Positions 1-7,237 of a stretch of 12,996 nucleotides of DNA are shown here, one piece after another. The notes beneath the pieces are model-generated. The model saw only the letters and a list, made by a program, of their open reading frames with translations, ran no database searches and was not told the DNA's origin. How positions within the stretch are numbered: the first letter of the stretch is position 1; every line of letters starts with the position of its first letter. Origin of the DNA: Candidatus Caenarcanum sp. (lineage in GTDB: Bacteria; Cyanobacteriota; Vampirovibrionia; Gastranaerophilales; UBA9971); NCBI GenBank assembly GCA_020720345.1, contig DYOT01000023.1:1-12996 (forward strand). The letters are read 5' to 3'. Both the position numbers and the translations under genes were made by a program.

Positions 1-1340
1 TCATTATGCGTGTTCATAAAGTCGAAAATACTTATTAATTTGTAAAAACTTCCCTTTGTATTAAGGGTTCTGTCTTTTATTTTATGTTCGTGTTCTAATA
101 ATTTTCCGGTATATTTAACCACATCCATTTTGCCTGAATTCAAAGCTTTTCTGAGGTTGCTAAGCATTCCTGCTGATGCTGTTTCCGTTTTTTCTGCCAC
201 ATCCAACGGTTTTTCAATTATTTCCGCTATTGATGCCAGAGCTTCATTTCTTGCTTTGGAATCACCCGAGAATGTATCCAGTAAATGCTGGCTGAGAATT
301 TTTGCTCTTTCATGCCCGTTTTCTTCTCCGGCAATTTTCTGTTTCAATTTTTTTTCAATTTTAAGGGGAGCAAGCAGCTTAATAGGAGTTTTTACCCATG
401 CTTCCGCTATATTTGAACCTTCTACATCTCCGATTCTGGAATTAAAGTAAGATTCAAACCTTTTATATGCTTTTTCAAATTTTTCCGGTGTGAAATCCTT
501 ATCAAGACCTTTAATTGCACTTTCTGCTTTACGAAGTGCTATCCTCGAAAATAAATTACTTATATGCTCATTGCCGAATTTATCTATATAATTCGCAGCC
601 AGACTGGAAATTACAGGAGTTGCAAATCCTGCTGTTAGCAGCATCAAAGTATTTCCCTGAACGCTGACCTGTTTTGCTTTTTCTTTTATGGCTTCGCTTC
701 TGTTTTTAATATCTTTTGGAACTCCCAGTTTATCGCCAATTTTATCAATATCTTTATTTTTATATAAATCCCAGGTAAGGTATTGGGAATCTTCAAAAAA
801 TCTCTTTTTTCTGCCGTAACTGTCGATATATTCCTGTGTAAGGTCTACTCTTTTGGTTACTTTTATAGCTTTATTCATCACTTCCGGCCAGAAAGACATT
901 GACCCGAACCATGCCGCAAAGCCAACAAATTCCATAAGTTTTGACTTGGATGATTTTGCTGATGAAGCAAGAGCAGCGGCTATACCAAGGCTTCCCAGAA
1001 CTTTTGCGCCGTCATTTATTCTTCCGACGTTATAATCTTTTCCTTCACCTTTTATCATCGCATTTGAAAAGTATCCGTATGTTTTAACAAGACCTTTTGC
1101 ATTACTGACTCTTCTTTCAATAACATTTTCCTTGACAATACCTCTTTGAGACTCTTCAGGAAGAATTTTCGACATTAAACGAGGACTAATACCGTGTTTT
1201 GGCTTATTACCAGAATTATTTTCAGCAGGCTGAGCAGAAGCGGTATAGCTTTGCGCTCCTCTGTTCTGTGCAGGAGGAGCAACATAAATCTGTTTCTGTT
1301 GTTCAGACGGTATGAAGTTTTTGATGTAAGGATTAGTCAT
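1..1340 (-). CDS. Hypothetical protein, C-terminally truncated by window edge
   Basis: I do not recognise this family. Reading the minus strand from the ATG at 1340 gives 446 uninterrupted codons to the window edge with no stop, so the gene is real but incomplete. The start follows a TAGGA ribosome site about 7 bases upstream and lies 30 bases after the stop of the preceding gene, so the two are probably cotranscribed. Residues 1-50 are Gln/Ala/Pro-rich and look disordered. Residues 112-126 and 136-152 are hydrophobic (Gly/Ala-rich, then Phe/Trp-rich), and 230-250 form another apolar stretch. The rest is Lys/Glu-rich and helical. There is no signal peptide. Residues 157-210 (KVTKRVDLTQ, then TWD, then DKLGVPKD) resemble a segment of the upstream neighbour, suggesting distant paralogy. 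A membrane-associated role is an inference. Confidence 0.85.
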   Translation of the reverse strand, partial: MTNPYIKNFIPSEQQKQIYVAPPAQNRGAQSYTASAQPAENNSGNKPKHGISPRLMSKILPEESQRGIVKENVIERRVSNAKGLVKTYGYFSNAMIKGEGKDYNVGRINDGAKVLGSLGIAAALASSAKSSKSKLMEFVGFAAWFGSMSFWPEVMNKAIKVTKRVDLTQEYIDSYGRKKRFFEDSQYLTWDLYKNKDIDKIGDKLGVPKDIKNRSEAIKEKAKQVSVQGNTLMLLTAGFATPVISSLAANYIDKFGNEHISNLFSRIALRKAESAIKGLDKDFTPEKFEKAYKRFESYFNSRIGDVEGSNIAEAWVKTPIKLLAPLKIEKKLKQKIAGEENGHERAKILSQHLLDTFSGDSKARNEALASIAEIIEKPLDVAEKTETASAGMLSNLRKALNSGKMDVVKYTGKLLEHEHKIKDRTLNTKGSFYKLISIFDFMNTHN

Positions 1341-1370
1341 TTGATTTTCCTAACTTATTCCTGCTGCTAA

Positions 1371-2528
1371 TTAAACATTCTGCTTTTTCTTTTTTGTTCT
1401 AAAGTAATCTGAAACATCGATAAATTTGTTATTACTTAATGAAGTGAGCTGCAAAATCCTTATATTAGCTAATACCGGTGCTATTGCTGAAGTAAGAATT
1501 ATAGCTTTGCCCATTTTGTTTGCCCATAGAAGTTTGAAACTGTTATTTAAAGGTTTAGTTAAATTAGATTTTATTATTTCGCCTGCGTTTCTGATTCTTT
1601 CTTTGAAAGTTCTGTCTGAATTCATACTTATCATTTTTTTGAAAGTAGCACCGAACCCTGTTCCAATCTCTGTCCAGGGTTTTTGTCCGGCAAGTCCGAC
1701 GCCAAGAGCTACGAATGGCACAGCAAGCATGTACTGGCATGCTTTTGCGGAAACAAGAAGTCTTGTGATAGCTCCTTTTAATGTAGAATCAGCATCCTGA
1801 ACGTTTTTATCAATTCCAAATTTTCTTGCAAGTTTATCTCTATTTGTATATGTTATTTTTCCATTTTCTTCTTTTTTGCCGTGAATAAAGTCCCATCTGG
1901 TAAAATCAATACTTTCAGGAACTTCATGGTATTCAGTTCTTTTTGGTGAATGTCCTGAGGCAGAATCAGCCTTGCAGGTATTTATATGCTGAAAAGGCTG
2001 CTCCAGATCAATTCCCCTGAAAATTTTCACCGGAACTGAAACAACTTTTTTGGCAAGCTGAACGCCCAGATAATATAAAATTACTCCAGCTCCGATTTGT
2101 TTAAATCTCTTAGCTGCCGAGAGTGATGCTTCAGGGTTACTTTTTGTTTTACCCATAGCAAACATAAGTGCCAGAACAGGACCGCCTATAAAATAAGGAA
2201 CTTTTGATAATGTCATAAATTCGTAAAAATTTGAATCCGTATCCCCTTTCATCCCTCTATATATATATTTTGGAAGTTTTGCATATTTTTTTGCCACGAT
2301 TGCTGTTTTAGATATGGGATCATTAGGCAGCACAAAATCATCAAGCTTCGGTTCGATATGCTTATTATTTTTAGGTTCAAACTTATCATTTATTGAATCC
2401 AAGACAGGGCTCAATGCTTGAATTGGACTCTCTGCAACAGGTGAACTTTCATTATTTGTTGCAAATATATCTGTTCTTGCAGTACTGTAGTTTTTGAATG
2501 TTTCAAAAAAGTTTATACTGTTTGTCAT
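1371..2528 (-). CDS. Hypothetical membrane-associated protein, paralog-like to its downstream neighbour
   Basis: I do not recognise this 385-residue protein. The ATG at 2528 has a good ribosome site (AGAGG, 6 bases upstream). Residues 1-70 are polar and probably disordered. Apolar segments at about 109-125, 145-166, 266-281 and 341-358 could be membrane or membrane-surface helices, and the C-terminus is strongly basic (RTKKKKQ). There is no cleavable signal peptide. The segment at 166-242 (PVKIFRGIDLEQ, RWD, DKLARKFGIDK) parallels one in the following gene, which also begins MTN. It lies 85 bases after the GH13 gene on the same strand but has its own upstream element, shared with that gene. 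Function is unknown; the context suggests a link to glucan metabolism or to conditions that regulate it. Confidence 0.85.
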   Translation of the reverse strand: MTNSINFFETFKNYSTARTDIFATNNESSPVAESPIQALSPVLDSINDKFEPKNNKHIEPKLDDFVLPNDPISKTAIVAKKYAKLPKYIYRGMKGDTDSNFYEFMTLSKVPYFIGGPVLALMFAMGKTKSNPEASLSAAKRFKQIGAGVILYYLGVQLAKKVVSVPVKIFRGIDLEQPFQHINTCKADSASGHSPKRTEYHEVPESIDFTRWDFIHGKKEENGKITYTNRDKLARKFGIDKNVQDADSTLKGAITRLLVSAKACQYMLAVPFVALGVGLAGQKPWTEIGTGFGATFKKMISMNSDRTFKERIRNAGEIIKSNLTKPLNNSFKLLWANKMGKAIILTSAIAPVLANIRILQLTSLSNNKFIDVSDYFRTKKKKQNV

Positions 2529-2547
2529 TTGAACCTCTAGTAGACGT

Positions 2548-2586
2548 CTGCTCTTTAATAAAGTCTGGTAAATAAAAAAATTGATA
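2548..2586 (-). promoter_or_regulatory. Upstream element shared with the GH13 gene (copy B)
   Basis: On the plus strand this copy reads CTGC, three variable bases, TTAATAAAGTCT, G, GTAAAT, AAAAAAATTGA, TA. It matches the copy at 4557-4596 at almost every other base, differing by one C/G change, one C/T change and a one-base indel. It lies 19 bases upstream of the start codon at 2528. It probably holds the promoter, an operator, or both; on the minus strand TTTATTAA is the best -10-like part, but no consensus -35 is evident. Confidence 0.6.
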
Positions 2587-2613
2587 CTTTGTGCGCTAAT
2601 TATTAAGAAAGAT

Positions 2614-4533
2614 TTACAAATTTTGTCTATAAATTTCTTTTGAGAATTTTTCTATATTTGGGGTATTGACTTCAAAAAGATGAAATCTTCCCGGCCCGAT
2701 ATTAGCTTCAATCGCGCCCTGCCTTGCGGCATATCCGCTAAGGATTCCGTATGACGGCGGTATATCTTTAAGATCCTGCAAAGGACCTAAACCCGGAACT
2801 ATAACTTTTCCAATCTGTCTGGAATTTACATCTTTATTTGCTATTGCAACAAGCGTCTTTCCTTGATAATGCCTTGCATAAGCAATAATTTTGTCGCCTT
2901 TATTATTTTCAACCTGTAATGGAATAAATGAACCTTTTGTTATTACATCGTTATATTTTTCTCTGACTTTTGACATTGCAGCTATATAATCACCTATTTC
3001 TGGATTTTTGCCACCGGGTTTTCTTGAAAGATTAAATATATCAACCCATTGCGAGTTAACATGCATTACATTTGAGTCTGTCATTGTTTTTTTCGCAATT
3101 GATTCTGCATAAGGATATATATATGTATCTCCTGATTCAAATCCTGTTACAAAATATGGATTAACCATAGGCAACGTCATTTGAATCCCTGTTGTCATAT
3201 TGCAGTAAGGAACACCTCCGTTTGACATAGGGCTGTTATCATCATGCGTAGCAAAAGAACCTATTAATGATTTGCCTGGTTCAAAAGAGTATGTTGATTT
3301 AAGATAATCTGTTACATATCCATTAAATTCATGAGCAGTTTGCATAAGAGGGAATATGTGATATTGACCGTAAAACGAATCAAAACCAACGTTTAATAAA
3401 TCGTTTGGTCTGTCATGAGGCATATTCATCATCGGTGATGCATCTTCATATACATAACTTTCAGCCAGCCACGCAAAATTCGGGTCTTTGCTCCTTGAAT
3501 AAGGAATAATTTCTTTCCAGAATTCAACAGGTTTGGCTCTTCCAACGTCTGCCCTAACTCCATCGACGCCAAGTTCCTGTATTAAGTCTATCCATTTTTT
3601 ATGTTCATCAAGAAGTGCTTTGTTTAAAATTCTTTTATCCTTATCCGCCCAGGGCTCCATCATTCTGATATCTTCCCATCCCTGCGGAACTTTCGGGAAT
3701 CCTTTTGAATCAATAGCAGCCAGATCAGGTCGTTTTTCATACAGATCAACGGAAATACAGCTTGGAAGGTCAATCATTACACTAATTCCACGCTTATGAG
3801 CCTGCCTGATAAATTCTTTTGCCTGTTCCTTGACATCTCTTGGATCGTTAGGATCACGAAGAACAGGGTCTATTTGCAGCAAATCCGCAGGCGCATAAAC
3901 AGAACCTGCTGTACCGGTAGCTTTTTTCTTGCCGGGCGTCTGAATAGGAAGCATATGAATTGTATTTATGCCGTATTTTTTTAATTCATCAAGCCTTTCA
4001 ATTGCGTTTATAAAATTACCTGTTTGCTCGCCCTTTTCCAAATCAATCAATTCGTTGCCATCCTTGTCCTTTGCATTGAAAGTTCTTGGAATCATGGCGT
4101 ATATAACAGCATTATTTTTTTTAAAGAGACCTCTTAAATCGTTTTTCCAGACAACATTATCGATTTTTGAAGTTTTTTGAACGCCTGAAACAACGTTTGC
4201 GGAATTTATTTCAATAAGCTTGTCCAGCATGCTTTGTTGTTGAGCTTGAAGAATTGTGCTGCTTTTTGTTTCAATATAGCCATCATTACGTGGCTGTAAA
4301 GCAGGTTTAATTGTCTTATCATTATTTGAAGTTCTATTATCAGGTCTAGAAAGTATCTGTTGTCTTAATACAGGAACAAATCTATAATTTACCGGAATAT
4401 AAACAGGCATGGGACGCTGTTGAGCATAAGGATAAACAGCAGGTATAACAGGATAAATTGGTCTCTGAACCTGCATGCCGGGCTGACACCATGTCGGTGT
4501 ATTATATGGATCGTAATTTTGATATACTGCCAT
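2614..4533 (-). CDS. GH13 alpha-amylase superfamily protein (glycosidase or glucanotransferase)
   Basis: This 639-residue protein belongs to the (beta/alpha)8 GH13 superfamily, which acts on alpha-glucans such as glycogen or maltodextrin. The barrel starts near residue 143 (NAVIYAMIPRTF). The conserved regions are visible: region I-like ISVMIDLPSCIS at 250-261, region II GVRADVG with the predicted nucleophile Asp329, region III LAESY with the acid/base Glu358, and region IV ATHDD with Asp431. The catalytic triad is therefore kept, but the usual Asn-His of region I is absent. The stretch GRAKPVEFW after the nucleophile recalls GlgE-type maltosyltransferases. Residues from about 540 form a beta-rich C-terminal domain. 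Residues 1-60 are Pro/Tyr/Gln-rich, without a signal peptide, so it is probably cytoplasmic. The start has an AAAAGGGA ribosome site. Exact substrate and reaction cannot be set from the sequence. Confidence 0.9.
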   Translation of the reverse strand: MAVYQNYDPYNTPTWCQPGMQVQRPIYPVIPAVYPYAQQRPMPVYIPVNYRFVPVLRQQILSRPDNRTSNNDKTIKPALQPRNDGYIETKSSTILQAQQQSMLDKLIEINSANVVSGVQKTSKIDNVVWKNDLRGLFKKNNAVIYAMIPRTFNAKDKDGNELIDLEKGEQTGNFINAIERLDELKKYGINTIHMLPIQTPGKKKATGTAGSVYAPADLLQIDPVLRDPNDPRDVKEQAKEFIRQAHKRGISVMIDLPSCISVDLYEKRPDLAAIDSKGFPKVPQGWEDIRMMEPWADKDKRILNKALLDEHKKWIDLIQELGVDGVRADVGRAKPVEFWKEIIPYSRSKDPNFAWLAESYVYEDASPMMNMPHDRPNDLLNVGFDSFYGQYHIFPLMQTAHEFNGYVTDYLKSTYSFEPGKSLIGSFATHDDNSPMSNGGVPYCNMTTGIQMTLPMVNPYFVTGFESGDTYIYPYAESIAKKTMTDSNVMHVNSQWVDIFNLSRKPGGKNPEIGDYIAAMSKVREKYNDVITKGSFIPLQVENNKGDKIIAYARHYQGKTLVAIANKDVNSRQIGKVIVPGLGPLQDLKDIPPSYGILSGYAARQGAIEANIGPGRFHLFEVNTPNIEKFSKEIYRQNL

Positions 4534-4556
4534 AATTTCCCTTTTCCTATATCTAG

Positions 4557-4596
4557 CTGCATATTAATAAAGTCTCGTAAATGAAAAAAATTGACA
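4557..4596 (-). promoter_or_regulatory. Upstream element shared with the hydrophobic-protein gene (copy A)
   Basis: This 40-base element ends 23 bases from the GH13 start codon at 4533. On the plus strand it reads CTGC, three variable bases, TTAATAAAGTCT, C, GTAAAT, G, AAAAAAATTGA, CA. It is almost identical to 2548-2586, whereas the sequences on either side of the two copies differ, including the ribosome sites. Conservation limited to this block argues for a promoter or regulator site rather than a recent duplication of a whole upstream region. Confidence 0.6.
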
Positions 4597-4734
4597 GTAA
4601 AGTTCCAATATTTTTACAATTATTTACAATAATAATTTAAGAAAAAACATACAGAGGCATTTATATGGATTTTAAAATAAAAAAATTAATAAATATCAAA
4701 AAGTATATCAAATCTTAAAGTATCTTAAAAAACA

Positions 4735-4743
4735 TGCTATATT
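4735..4743 (+). promoter_or_regulatory. Extended -10 box for the MgtC gene (possible leaderless start)
   Basis: TGCTATATT fits an extended -10 (TGnTATAAT-like, with TATATT as the core). It ends six bases before the ATG at 4750, so transcription would start at about that A. A weak -35 candidate, TTAAAG, lies at 4715-4720 with a 17-base spacer. No Shine-Dalgarno sequence precedes the ATG, which agrees with a leaderless transcript. Confidence 0.45.
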
Positions 4744-4749
4744 TTTAAA

Positions 4750-5478
4750 ATGAAACAAGAAATTTTAAATTGTATACTAAACGGTTCTAATACTGAGATA
4801 CTTATAAAACTTGGTGTTTCCCTTGTTTTGGGGTTTGCTATTGGTCTTGAAAGAGAAATGACCAATAAAACTGCCGGACTCAGGACACATATTCTTGTTT
4901 GCATAGGTTCAACAATATTTACAATCCTTTCAATACATGGATTTGCAGATATAACTGCTATCGACGGAATAATAATACAAAATGACCCTGCCCGTATAGC
5001 CGCTCAAATCATTACCGGCATCGGCTTTATAGGTGGAGGAGCGGTACTGCATCACGGAACAACTGTTTATGGCTTGACCACAGCTGCTACCCTGTGGATT
5101 ACAGCAAGCATAGGGATGTCTGTAGGAGCCGGTTCATACAGTTTAGCAATAGTTGCAACAATAATTACTTTTCTTGTTCTTATTGGTATAAGACAAATTG
5201 AAAACACCTTTCTATCCCAGCTAATTAGCAAGGATGCCAAGATTAAAGCTTCATTAATATGTGAAAAAGAACATGCTTCAGAAATTCAGCAATGGTTCTA
5301 CAAAGAATTTAAAAATATAGAAGAATTTGATTCCATTAAAGTTTCTGACAAAAAAGACAAAATTCAATTAAGCTATATTATTAATGTATTTGGCAAAAAC
5401 CCTGTTGATCTTGTACATAAAAAACTGCTTGTACTGGAAAACATAGAATCTTTAACCCTTAGACAGGTCATGAGATAA
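4750..5478 (+). CDS. mgtC: MgtC/SapB family membrane protein
   Basis: This 242-residue inner-membrane protein carries the MgtC/SapB signatures: GLEREMTNKTAGLRTH at residues 32-47, DPARIAAQIITGIGFIGGGA at 79-98 and GLTTAATLWITASIG at 108-122. About four to five transmembrane helices fill residues 15-147. A cytoplasmic C-terminal domain of about 90 residues follows (ACT-like in the family, with alternating strands and helices, 160-242). In Salmonella and Mycobacterium MgtC is needed for growth at low magnesium and in macrophages; many homologs have no known role. The gene stands alone, divergent from the GH13 gene, and its stop is one base from the stop of the convergent thioredoxin gene. No ribosome site precedes the start, yet starting at the next Met (residue 37) would delete the first helix, so 4750 is preferred. 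The symbol is by family only. Confidence 0.9.
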   Translation: MKQEILNCILNGSNTEILIKLGVSLVLGFAIGLEREMTNKTAGLRTHILVCIGSTIFTILSIHGFADITAIDGIIIQNDPARIAAQIITGIGFIGGGAVLHHGTTVYGLTTAATLWITASIGMSVGAGSYSLAIVATIITFLVLIGIRQIENTFLSQLISKDAKIKASLICEKEHASEIQQWFYKEFKNIEEFDSIKVSDKKDKIQLSYIINVFGKNPVDLVHKKLLVLENIESLTLRQVMR

Positions 5479-5479
5479 T

Positions 5480-5998
5480 TTATTTACCGGTCAAAAAACT
5501 GTCAAATCTACTTTTCATTGCATCATGATTTTGATATTCCGAAGGTTCTACGTATTCTTTTTTATTGTGTTTTTTATCGACTAAAAAAAATGCAGGAAAG
5601 GAATTTACGTTGAACTCTCTCATTACAGACTGATTTTCTTGTTTTTCGCAGTTAATATAAACAAAATTATATTTTGAGCTGTATTCTTCTCTGAATTTAT
5701 TAAGAATTGGAGCAAATCCCTGACAATAATGACACCAGTCAACATAAAAAGTGAGCGCTACAGGTTTGTTACTTTTTTGAGCATCCTCCCAACTTATTCC
5801 CTTTTTTGCATAATCAGACGGACGTAATTCTTCTTGGGGTTGAGGCGCTTGCTGAGGTTCATTATTTCCAGTAATTGCTGCCATGGGAGGTACAGCTTTT
5901 GAATATAAAAGCAAGGTGGTAAAGCCCGAAACATAACCCAATGCAAAAGCTACACCTATAATTGAACTAATAATTAATATCCTTGACTTTATTTTCAT
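5480..5998 (-). CDS. Membrane-anchored thioredoxin-fold protein
   Basis: This 172-residue protein has a basic N-terminus, then a hydrophobic segment at residues 7-32 without an obvious cleavage site, so it is probably an anchor with the rest outside the cytoplasmic membrane. A Gln/Pro-rich linker spans 45-58. The thioredoxin domain covers about 70-170, with the active site WCHYC (Cys89, Cys92), the preceding strand ALTFYVD and the cis-proline at Pro135 (NSFPAFFLVD). It should reduce or exchange disulfides in the cell envelope, as do the anchored thioredoxins TxlA/HCF164 or CcmG/ResA; the partner is unknown. Its ATG overlaps the glgC stop as ATGA, and its ribosome site AAAGGAG lies inside the end of glgC, so translation is likely coupled. 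It is the last gene of the minus-strand run. Confidence 0.9.
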   Translation of the reverse strand: MKIKSRILIISSIIGVAFALGYVSGFTTLLLYSKAVPPMAAITGNNEPQQAPQPQEELRPSDYAKKGISWEDAQKSNKPVALTFYVDWCHYCQGFAPILNKFREEYSSKYNFVYINCEKQENQSVMREFNVNSFPAFFLVDKKHNKKEYVEPSEYQNHDAMKSRFDSFLTGK

Positions 5999-7227
5999 AA
6001 AATTGCTCCTTTAGGTACTACAGTAATTCCAGATTCAGTCACATAAAAACCTCGGGCTGTATCTTCATTTTTATTATATCCTATTTCTGCATATGGTGGA
6101 ATAAAAATACCTTTATCAATAATCGCCCTATTTATCTTAGAATATCTGCCCACATTGACATTTTCCATTAATATTGATTCTTCTACATACGCAAAGCTGT
6201 TTACTCTTACGCTTGGTGAAAGCACGCATCTGTTAATCTGCCCGCCGCTTATTACACAACCTTCTGAAACAAGTGAATTAGTTGCCATGCCGACACGTTC
6301 TGATTCTTTCCATATAAATTTTGCCGGAGGCAAGTTAGGATTTTCTGTCCTAATTGGCCAATCCTGATTGTACAGGTCAAATTCAGGCAATGCCTCCAAA
6401 AGATCCATATTTGCTTGCCAGTAAGCGTCTATTGAACCTACATCTTTCCAGTATCCTTTTTCTGTTTCAGTCATTCCTTTAACAAAATTCCGGCTGAAAT
6501 CATATACATATACGTTAGAACGTGAAGACATGTGCTGAATTATGTCATAACCAAAATCATGGCTTGAATCAGCTTTTTGAGCATCTGCTTCCAGTTCTCT
6601 TAATAAAATATCTGTATTAAAAATATAATTTCCCATCGAGGCTAAAACTTTATCAGGCATTCCGGGTATAGTTGCAGGGTTTTTTTTCGGTTTTTCCTGA
6701 AATCCTATAAGCTTCCAATCATCATCAATAACCATAATTCCAAGCTCACTTGCCATTTCAACAGGAACAGGAATGGCTGAAATTGTAAGATCTGCATTTT
6801 TTTTCCTATGGTATTTATGCATATGTCTTACCTCCATCTTGTAAATATGGTCTCCACCAAAGACACAAACGTATTTAGGGTCAATATCCTGGATAATATT
6901 TATGTTCTGGTAAATTGCATCTGATGTTCCCTGATACCATTCACCGCCTGTTCTCATTTGAGCAGGAACAAGGTCAATAAATTGACCGAATATTGGCGTT
7001 GCAGGCCATGTTCTTGAAATATGTCTGTTAAGAGAATCTGATTTAAACTGGGTTAAAACTTTTATTCTGTAAAAACCCGAATTGATAAAGTTATTCATTA
7101 CAAAGTCAATAATTCTGTATCGTCCACCAAACGGGACGGCAGGCTTTGCCCTGTCTTTTGTCAGGGGATAAAGTCTTTTGCCTTCACCGCCTGCCATTAT
7201 CATTACTAAAGTATCATCTGTAGCCAT
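5995..7227 (-). CDS. glgC: Glucose-1-phosphate adenylyltransferase (ADP-glucose pyrophosphorylase)
   Basis: GlgC makes ADP-glucose and pyrophosphate from ATP and glucose-1-phosphate (EC 2.7.7.27), the committed step of bacterial glycogen synthesis, in the cytoplasm. At 410 residues it has normal family length. Visible motifs are the nucleotide loop AGGEGKRLYPLTKDRAKPAVPFG at residues 12-34 (with the family's conserved GRYRIIDF following), GGDHIYKM with Asp126, the sugar-phosphate site FQEKP with Lys178, and YWKDVGSIDAYW at 259-270. Residues from about 310 form the left-handed beta-helix, with hexapeptide-like repeats. The start has an AAGGA site seven bases upstream. It starts 10 bases after the HEPN gene and overlaps the thioredoxin gene by four bases. 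With the GH13 gene nearby, the window holds both a glycogen-synthesis and a glucan-processing function. No glgA or glgB is seen here. Confidence 0.96.
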   Translation of the reverse strand: MATDDTLVMIMAGGEGKRLYPLTKDRAKPAVPFGGRYRIIDFVMNNFINSGFYRIKVLTQFKSDSLNRHISRTWPATPIFGQFIDLVPAQMRTGGEWYQGTSDAIYQNINIIQDIDPKYVCVFGGDHIYKMEVRHMHKYHRKKNADLTISAIPVPVEMASELGIMVIDDDWKLIGFQEKPKKNPATIPGMPDKVLASMGNYIFNTDILLRELEADAQKADSSHDFGYDIIQHMSSRSNVYVYDFSRNFVKGMTETEKGYWKDVGSIDAYWQANMDLLEALPEFDLYNQDWPIRTENPNLPPAKFIWKESERVGMATNSLVSEGCVISGGQINRCVLSPSVRVNSFAYVEESILMENVNVGRYSKINRAIIDKGIFIPPYAEIGYNKNEDTARGFYVTESGITVVPKGAIL

Positions 7228-7237
7228 TTTTTATTCC

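Noticed and set aside
130..1035. Plus-strand open frames opposite the first gene (130-450 and 853-1035)
   Set aside because: They are antisense to a continuous 446-codon frame with good start and ribosome site; their translations look like reverse-frame noise.
1426..1800. Plus-strand 124-codon open frame
   Set aside because: Antisense to the 385-residue protein gene; no credible domain or start signal.
3533..4180. Three plus-strand open frames opposite the GH13 gene
   Set aside because: They overlap the catalytic core of a clear GH13 protein and encode no recognisable domain.
4564..4596. Plus-strand reading of TAAAGTCT as a flagellar sigma-28 -35 box
   Set aside because: No GCCGATAA-like -10 follows at the required distance, and the second copy has no plus-strand gene to serve.
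5463..5501. Possible terminator from GACAG and CTGTC with an inner ACCGGT at the mgtC/thioredoxin junction
   Set aside because: The loop is long, the stem short, and there is no U-tract on either strand, so I do not call a terminator.
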